The notes beneath the pieces are model-generated. The model was not told where the DNA came from and did not search any database. It saw only the letters and a program-made list of their open reading frames with translations. Shown here piece by piece: positions 56,745-64,000 of a stretch of 64,000 nt of DNA; positions within the stretch are counted from its first letter, which is position 1, and the number at the start of each line of letters is the position of its first letter. Both the position numbers and the translations under genes were made by a program. Location: assembly GCF_014803725.1 (NCBI RefSeq), contig NZ_JAAVBE010000019.1:35680-99679 (forward strand), given 5' to 3'. The DNA comes from Desulfovibrio sp. GTDB taxonomy: Bacteria; Desulfobacterota; Desulfovibrionia; Desulfovibrionales; Desulfovibrionaceae.

Positions 56745-57874
56745 TGGACTTCGCCCCCGCGCACAGCCCCTTTGATGACGACACGCCCGCCTATGCGGAC
56801 GTGGCCCGCGCCGCCCGAAAAGCCGCCGCCGGGGAACGCCTCGAGCGCGCGGACGCCGAAGCCCTCTATTACCGCGCGAGCCTGCTCACCCTGGCGCGCC
56901 TCGCCAATGACATGCGCCTTCGGCTGCATCCCGAGCCTGTCGTCACCTATGTGGGCGACAGGAATATCAATTATTCCAATGTCTGCGTGTGCGGCTGCCG
57001 CTTCTGCGCCTTTTTCCGCCCGCCGGAGCATCCCGAGGGCTATGTCATCACGCGGGAGGAGATGGCGCAAAAAATCGAGGAGACCCTGCGCCTCGGCGGC
57101 ACGCAGATCCTGCTTCAGGGCGGCCATCACCCGGATCTTCCGCTGGAATGGTACGAGGATCTTTTGCGCTGGATGCGCGCCACCTGGCCGAACCTCCATA
57201 TCCACGCGTTTTCGCCGCCCGAGATCTGGTTCTGGTCGGAAAAGTTCGGTCTTCCCGTCGTGGAGGTCCTGCGCAGGCTCAGGGAAGCGGGGCTCGACTC
57301 CGTGCCCGGGGGCGGGGCGGAAGTGCTCCAAAATGACGTGCGCCGCCAGGTCTCGCCCAACAAATGCTCGGCCGATGCGTGGCTTTCCGTCATGGAGGCC
57401 GCGCACGGCCTCGGCATGAAGACCACGGCCACCATGATGTTCGGCCATGAGGAGGAGCCGGGCCACCGGCTCGACCACCTCTTCGCCCTGCGCGCCGTGC
57501 AGGACAGAACCCACGGCTTCACCGCCTTCATCCCCTGGACCTTCCAGCCGGCCAACACGCGCATCCGCTGCCAGAGCCTGCCCGCGCCGGCATATCTGCG
57601 CCTGCTCGCAATCTCGCGCCTCGTGCTCGACAACATCCCCAATATCCAGGCCTCCTGGGTGACCATGGGGCCGCAGATAGCGCAGCTGGCGCTCTTCTAT
57701 GGCGCCAACGATTTCGGCTCGCTGATGATCGAGGAAAATGTGGTCGCCGCGGCCGGCGTTTCCTACCGCATGACCCGCAAGGAGATCGAGGCCGTCATCC
57801 GCGCGGCCGGCTTCACGCCGGTGCAGCGCACCATGGATTACCGCCCTGTGGGCGAGGCGGCCGCCCATGCCTGA
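56738..57874 (+). CDS. mqnC: cyclic dehypoxanthinyl futalosine synthase MqnC
   Basis: NVCVCGCRFCAFFR, LLQGGHHPDLPLEWYEDLL, IPWTFQPANT. Confidence 0.92.
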   Translation: MLMDFAPAHSPFDDDTPAYADVARAARKAAAGERLERADAEALYYRASLLTLARLANDMRLRLHPEPVVTYVGDRNINYSNVCVCGCRFCAFFRPPEHPEGYVITREEMAQKIEETLRLGGTQILLQGGHHPDLPLEWYEDLLRWMRATWPNLHIHAFSPPEIWFWSEKFGLPVVEVLRRLREAGLDSVPGGGAEVLQNDVRRQVSPNKCSADAWLSVMEAAHGLGMKTTATMMFGHEEEPGHRLDHLFALRAVQDRTHGFTAFIPWTFQPANTRIRCQSLPAPAYLRLLAISRLVLDNIPNIQASWVTMGPQIAQLALFYGANDFGSLMIEENVVAAAGVSYRMTRKEIEAVIRAAGFTPVQRTMDYRPVGEAAAHA

Positions 57875-58703
57875 GACCGTGCTGCGCATGGGGCGTATCA
57901 GCTATCTCAACGTGCTGCCCATCTACCATCCGCTCGAGGCCGGCATCCTGCCGCACGACTATGAGCTTGTCGCCGGCCCGCCGGCCCTGCTCAATGATAT
58001 GATGGGCCGCGGCGAGCTGCACGTGTCCTCCTGCTCCTGCTTCGAATACGCGCGCCGGCCGGAGCGGTACTATCTGGTGGACGACCTTTCCATCGGCTCG
58101 CGCGGGCCGGTGATGAGCGTGCTCCTGCTCTCGCGCGTGCCCGTGGAGGAGCTTGGCGGGCATGAGATCCTTATCAGCGGCGAGAGCCACACCTCCGTGG
58201 CCCTTCTGCGCCTGCTCATGCGCGACCGCTACCGGCAGCCCGTAACCTACAGGACGGGCCAGGTCTCCCCGGCCCTGCGCTCGGCGTCGCCGCCCACGGC
58301 CTTTCTCGCCATCGGCGACGAGGCCCTGCGCCTCAGGCAGCACCCCGACTATCCCTACCGCGTGGACCTCGCCGAGGCCTGGCGCGACTGGACGGGCCTG
58401 CCCTTCATTTTCGGGCTTTGGGTGGTGAGCCGGGACGCCGCCGAGCGCGGCCTCTTCCACGACGACCCGGGCGAGCTGTTGCGCCGCGGGCGCGACTGGG
58501 GCCTCGCGCACATGGATGTCATCCTCGACCTCACGGGGCACGGCTGCCCGCTGAGCCGCGAGGACCTCGCCTTCTACTACCGCGAAGGGCTTGTCTACAG
58601 CCTGGGGGCAGAAGAATTGCGCGGCCTTCACCTCTTCTATGAAAAACTCGCGGCCGCCGGAATCATCGCCGCCGTGCCGCCGCTGCGCTTTTTCTCGCGC
58701 TAA
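57867..58703 (+). CDS. mqnA: chorismate dehydratase MqnA
   Basis: MGRISYLNVLPIYHPLEAG; SSCSCFEYARRPERYYLVDDLSIGSRGPVMSVLLLS. Confidence 0.9.
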   Translation: MPETVLRMGRISYLNVLPIYHPLEAGILPHDYELVAGPPALLNDMMGRGELHVSSCSCFEYARRPERYYLVDDLSIGSRGPVMSVLLLSRVPVEELGGHEILISGESHTSVALLRLLMRDRYRQPVTYRTGQVSPALRSASPPTAFLAIGDEALRLRQHPDYPYRVDLAEAWRDWTGLPFIFGLWVVSRDAAERGLFHDDPGELLRRGRDWGLAHMDVILDLTGHGCPLSREDLAFYYREGLVYSLGAEELRGLHLFYEKLAAAGIIAAVPPLRFFSR

Positions 58704-58721
58704 GCGGCCGCAGCCTGCACG

Positions 58722-58763
58722 CAAAAACGGGCGCCCTGGAACTCCCGGAGCGCCCGTTTTTTT
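58722..58763. terminator. bidirectional intrinsic terminator
   Basis: AAAAACGGGCGC...GCGCCCGTTTTTTT between convergent mqnA and lipoprotein gene. Confidence 0.85.
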
Positions 58764-58784
58764 GGCGGAATTGTCCGCAAGAGC

Positions 58785-59639
58785 TTATTTCAGGGCCTTG
58801 AGAATGGCGTCGGCCGACACCTTGCCGAGAACCCTGCCGTCCACGATGACCGCCGGCAGCTCGCCCACGCCGTAATACTGGCAGAGCTGGGTCGTCTGGT
58901 ACATGTTCACATTGCCCGCATCGTAGCAATATTTGGCCACCTTGAGCTCGTCCTGCGCCGGCACCGGCGGCTTCACGCGCGAAAGATAGGCGTAGTGGAT
59001 GGGATAGTCCGTGGGCTGCACCGTGGCGTCGTATTCATTTTTAAAGGTCTTCACGGAGCCCGCGCGGCGCTGCGCCGCCTTGACCTCGTTCCAGCGGTCG
59101 AGCGCGTAGGTGAGGTAGGGCATCGCCTGCCCGGGCCGGGAATGGGCGATCCAGATGGCGAGGCCCATGAGGTCGGTGCCGTAATTCTCCGTGCTGTTGG
59201 CGAAAACGGCGATCTTGCACTCCTTCGGCGAGAGGGAGCGGCTTGCCGTGGTCACGGCCTTCCACACCTCGGCGCTTTTGGGATTGGCGAAATTGAGCAG
59301 CACCAAAATCTCGTGCGGGGCCGTGCGCTCGCCGAAGACCACGGGATAGATCTCTTCGCGCCAGTTTTTGCGGTGCGCCGCCTCGCCCTCAATGGTGGGC
59401 TGGCCGCCGCCCATGGCGCCGAGCATCTGCTGCCCCTCGCTGGTGAACTCGCGCGTATTGGGGAGTTTCGCCTGCATGTAGGGATTGAAGGCATTGACCC
59501 CGCCGCCGGGCGCACCCCCGGAAAGCGCCACCTGCTCCGGCGCGGCTGCCGCCTGCTCGCTCCCGCCGCCGCTGCCGCCCGCGGCACAGCCCAGGAGCAT
59601 GAGCGTCATCACCAGTGTGGACACAAGTTTCCCGCGCAT
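58785..59639 (-). CDS. thioredoxin/DsbA-fold lipoprotein lacking a visible CxxC
   Basis: Lipobox MLLGCAAG; ILVLLNFANPKSAEVW; QLCQYYGVGELPAVIVDGRVLG. Confidence 0.65.
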   Translation of the reverse strand: MRGKLVSTLVMTLMLLGCAAGGSGGGSEQAAAAPEQVALSGGAPGGGVNAFNPYMQAKLPNTREFTSEGQQMLGAMGGGQPTIEGEAAHRKNWREEIYPVVFGERTAPHEILVLLNFANPKSAEVWKAVTTASRSLSPKECKIAVFANSTENYGTDLMGLAIWIAHSRPGQAMPYLTYALDRWNEVKAAQRRAGSVKTFKNEYDATVQPTDYPIHYAYLSRVKPPVPAQDELKVAKYCYDAGNVNMYQTTQLCQYYGVGELPAVIVDGRVLGKVSADAILKALK

Positions 59640-59661
59640 CTTCCACCTCGTTGCTGAAGTA

Positions 59662-60447
59662 CTACAAGGTTTCGCCGCAGGCCTCAGCCGCGGCGGTTTC
59701 CAGATGGCGCAGCCAGATCCCGGCCACGCCCGGATATTCCGCAAGGCCCCTGAGCACGGGCACGCACTCGTGCTGCGCGCCCTCGATACGCGAGCGCCAG
59801 GAGCCGGCGCCCTCGCCCGCCATGTCGCGCAGGGCGTGCTGCCCCACCACAGAAAGCAGGGGCATGAGCCACACCCTGCCCGACGTGAGTCTCGGCAGGA
59901 TGGACGTAAGCGCCATGGCGTCGCCCATGGTGCCCACATGGACGCGGGCGTCCAGCTTCCGCATGGCCGCCGCGAGGTCCGCATAGCGCGCGCCCCCGGC
60001 ATGCCGGGCGCCGTGCCCCATGAGCACCACGTCCTCATGGGGGAGGCGCCCTTCGGGGAGATGCGTGGCCAAGGCCCGCGCCGCGGCCTCCACGTCGGCT
60101 GGCTCCGCCAGAAGCGGCGCGCCCACACGGCAGCAAAGGCCCAGATCCTGCACGGCCTCGGCGCAGGCGGCGCAGACTTCTTCATGCTCCGCGCCGGCGA
60201 TGGCCTGCAGGGGCTGCACGGCCACACGCTCATAGCGCTCGAAGCTGAGCCGCATAAGGGCCTTGCGGACGGAATCGCTTTTCTGGCGCGCCCTGGCAAG
60301 GCGCTCGCGCAAGAGCGGCGAGGTGAAGGCCCAGCGCACGGACCAGCCGGCGAACCTCTCGCGCACCATGGCGTCAAAGGCGTGCAGGGCCTGGCGCCCC
60401 TGCGGAGTGGCCGCGCCGAACGCCGCCAGAAGAATCGCCCTTCTCAT
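59662..60447 (-). CDS. cbiK: sirohydrochlorin cobaltochelatase (anaerobic CbiK type)
   Basis: ILLAAFGAATPQGRQALHAFDAMVRERFAGWSVRWAFTS; VVLMGHGARHAGGARYADLAAAM; VGTMGDAM. Confidence 0.87.
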   Translation of the reverse strand: MRRAILLAAFGAATPQGRQALHAFDAMVRERFAGWSVRWAFTSPLLRERLARARQKSDSVRKALMRLSFERYERVAVQPLQAIAGAEHEEVCAACAEAVQDLGLCCRVGAPLLAEPADVEAAARALATHLPEGRLPHEDVVLMGHGARHAGGARYADLAAAMRKLDARVHVGTMGDAMALTSILPRLTSGRVWLMPLLSVVGQHALRDMAGEGAGSWRSRIEGAQHECVPVLRGLAEYPGVAGIWLRHLETAAAEACGETL

Positions 60448-60592
60448 GCGCATTCTTTGTACGTCACTTGCCCCCCGCCCGCAAGCCGCGGCGGGCGCCC
60501 CGGCCATGTTGACCGTGCTGTGGCTTGGGGCTAGAGTCGCGCCATACGGAACACAGGCGTGCGAACGCCCATGGAACGGCAGGAGGTCGGGC

Positions 60593-61474
60593 ATGGCGAA
60601 AGCATTGGTTCTCGGCGGGGCCACCGGCCTTGTGGGGCAGGCATTGACGCGCACCCTCACGGACGCGGGCTGGGAAACGCGCGTCTTCAGCCGCACGGAC
60701 GGCAACCTGCTCGACCTCGAGTTTCTGCGCGGCCTGCTGGAAGAGACCGGCGCCGACGTGGTGTTCAACGCCCTCGGCTGGACGCGGGTGGACGCCGCCG
60801 AGGAGCATCCCGAAGAGGCGCTCATCGCCAACCGCACCCTGCCGGACGCGCTGGCGCGCACGCTGGCCGCCCTCGGGCACGGGCACCTCGTCCATTTCAG
60901 CACGGATTTTGTCTTTTCGGGCCCCCATGACGGCCCCTGGCGCGAAACCGACACCCCGCACCCCAAGAGCGTCTACGGGCGCACCAAGCTCGCCGGCGAG
61001 GAGGCCGTGCTGAGCGCGCTCCCGGAGCGGAGCTGCGTGCTGCGCACGGCGTGGCTCTTCGGGCCCGGGCGCGCCAACTTCGTGGATGTCATCCTCAATG
61101 CCTGCCGCAAGCGCGACGCCGTGAGCGTGGTGCATGACCAGATCGGCTCGCCCACCTATACCCTCGACCTCGCCCGCTGGACCGAGAAGCTGGCCCGGGC
61201 TCGCGCCACCGGCATCTGGAACGCGGTCAACAGCGGCGTGGCGAGCTGGTGCGAGCTCGCGAGCGAAGCCATCGCCCTCACCTCAGGCCCCTGCCGGGTG
61301 GAGCCCATCCCGGGCAGCGAGTGGCCGCAGGCCGCGGAACGGCCGGCCAATTCCGCGCTCGACAACAGCAAACTCGCTGAATTTTTGGGCGAAAAGCCCC
61401 GGCCGTGGCCCCGGGCGCTTCGGGAATACCTTTTCAGCGAATACGCCGGCGCCGAAGGGGGGAGCGCCGGCTGA
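60593..61474 (+). CDS. SDR/dTDP-4-dehydrorhamnose reductase-like protein
   Basis: LVLGGATGLVGQAL, NALGWTRVDAAEEHPEEALIAN, HFSTDFVFSG, YGRTKLAGE. Confidence 0.88.
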   Translation: MAKALVLGGATGLVGQALTRTLTDAGWETRVFSRTDGNLLDLEFLRGLLEETGADVVFNALGWTRVDAAEEHPEEALIANRTLPDALARTLAALGHGHLVHFSTDFVFSGPHDGPWRETDTPHPKSVYGRTKLAGEEAVLSALPERSCVLRTAWLFGPGRANFVDVILNACRKRDAVSVVHDQIGSPTYTLDLARWTEKLARARATGIWNAVNSGVASWCELASEAIALTSGPCRVEPIPGSEWPQAAERPANSALDNSKLAEFLGEKPRPWPRALREYLFSEYAGAEGGSAG

Positions 61475-62703
61475 TGCGGCGGCCGCCCTTGCTTCCGGCC
61501 GGTCTCTTCGCCGGGGCGGCCGCGCTGCTGCTCCTCCTTTTTGGGGGCGCCCCCGTGCAGGCGCGCCCCCAGAACCTCGAGCAACTCGCCGACATCACCC
61601 GCTATCTCGTCGATGTGCCCATGCCCGGGGCCATCACCTCGCTCTACCGGCCGCGCTATGATACAGTAGCCGAGGCCGACCTCAAGATGACGCACAACGA
61701 GCCGGCCTTCGTGGTCATCTTCCCGGACGGCCCGCGCATCTACCCGCAGCGCTATCTGGTCTGGCACCAGGTGGTCAACGAGCTCATCAACGACCATGCC
61801 TATGCCGTCACCTACTGCCCCATCACGGGCACCTTCATGGCCTATGACGCCTCCATGCAGGGCCTGAACCTCATCTTCGATGTGGAGAGCCACAGCGGCA
61901 CAGGCGGCACGGCCGGCTTTCTCTATGACGGCAACAGCATCCTCACCGACCGCAATTCCGGCAGTCTCTGGCTGCAGGAGATGGGCATGGCCTTCGAGGG
62001 GCCGCTCCTCGGGCGCGGCATGCCCACCTTGCCCGTGTTCTGGACCACATGGGGCGCGGCGAGCCACGTCTATCCCGACGCCCCCGTGCTCGCAAAGCCG
62101 CGCGGCAGGCGCCCCTACGGGCGCGACCCCTACGGCAGCTACCTCAAGAAGGACACCTATTACGACAACGACACCCTCGCCTACCAGCCCCGCTGGCTGG
62201 ACAGGCGCTTTCACCGCAAGACGGCCATGCTCTGCCTGGAGTACGACCATTTCCTCCTCGCCGTGGACATCGCCTATGTGAAAAAAAAGGGCGCGGTGAA
62301 TTTTTTTCTCGGGCCGGCGCCGCTTTTGGCCGTGCATGACAAGAGGCTCGACGTGGTGCGCATCTACAGCCGTCAGGTCTGGGCCGAGCCCTTCCTGTTC
62401 GTCATGCAGGACGGCAGCCTCACGGACATCAACACCAAAAGCACCTGGGACCCTGCCACCGGCAAGGCCACGGGCGGCAACATGCGCGGCGCCTCCATGA
62501 AGGAGTTTTTCGGGGTCTATTCCATGTGGTTCGCGTGGTACAGCCTCAACCCCGAGACCCTTGTCATCCCGGGCCCCGGCGAGGTGCCGGCGCACCTGCT
62601 CTCCACCGAAGCGCCGGGCGTGGGCGACACGCCGGAGATCCCCAAGGGTGGCGAAGGCGACGGCGCATTGCCTGGCGGCCCGCGCTGGGAGCCGGCGCTT
62701 TAG
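61474..62703 (+). CDS. exported DUF3179 domain protein
   Basis: Signal peptide; RIYPQRYLVWHQVVNELINDHAYAVTYCPITGTFMAYD; TGATG overlap with upstream gene. Confidence 0.85.
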   Translation: MRRPPLLPAGLFAGAAALLLLLFGGAPVQARPQNLEQLADITRYLVDVPMPGAITSLYRPRYDTVAEADLKMTHNEPAFVVIFPDGPRIYPQRYLVWHQVVNELINDHAYAVTYCPITGTFMAYDASMQGLNLIFDVESHSGTGGTAGFLYDGNSILTDRNSGSLWLQEMGMAFEGPLLGRGMPTLPVFWTTWGAASHVYPDAPVLAKPRGRRPYGRDPYGSYLKKDTYYDNDTLAYQPRWLDRRFHRKTAMLCLEYDHFLLAVDIAYVKKKGAVNFFLGPAPLLAVHDKRLDVVRIYSRQVWAEPFLFVMQDGSLTDINTKSTWDPATGKATGGNMRGASMKEFFGVYSMWFAWYSLNPETLVIPGPGEVPAHLLSTEAPGVGDTPEIPKGGEGDGALPGGPRWEPAL

Positions 62704-62777
62704 GCGCCAGCTTGAGGCGCGCCGGACGCGCTTGCCAGCGGCGCGGAATGTGGCTAAGAAATTTGCCGGATTTGTGA

Positions 62778-64000
<1,223 letters not shown>

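Overview
High-GC bacterial chromosome segment. Gene content (FeFe-hydrogenase maturases HydF/HydG, futalosine menaquinone genes, CbiK, MucR, BioD-BioA fusion) suggests a Desulfovibrio-like sulfate reducer; that assignment is inference from gene content only. The window is mostly housekeeping: mnmA (cut at left edge), gcvH, hydF, hydG, tRNA-Arg(CCU), ArsR/permease, pgsA, ftsB-like, fbp, tsaD, hflKC, fabF, rsmA, pgm, htrA, S1-domain protein, ogt, bioDA/bioB, mucR, dnaE, lolA, ftsK, efp, engB, a LysR-linked redox locus, MATE, mqnD/mqnE/mqnC/mqnA, cbiK, a DUF3179 protein and gdhA (cut at right edge). No CRISPR array, rRNA operon or intact prophage was seen. The most interesting items are: (1) a 1028-aa protein after hydG with a soluble His/Asp-rich N-terminal half and a polytopic membrane C-terminal half; (2) a LysR-divergent locus encoding an exported cyclophilin-like protein, an exported flavin-reductase/ABM fusion and a tautomerase; (3) a CI/S24-type repressor with apparently lost protease residues next to hflKC; (4) a lipoprotein ending in repeated RPSPFGPR motifs; (5) a decayed IS200-type transposase next to a tRNA; (6) an orphan LpdD-like prenyl-flavin chaperone candidate. 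All family calls come from reading motifs by eye; no database search was run.
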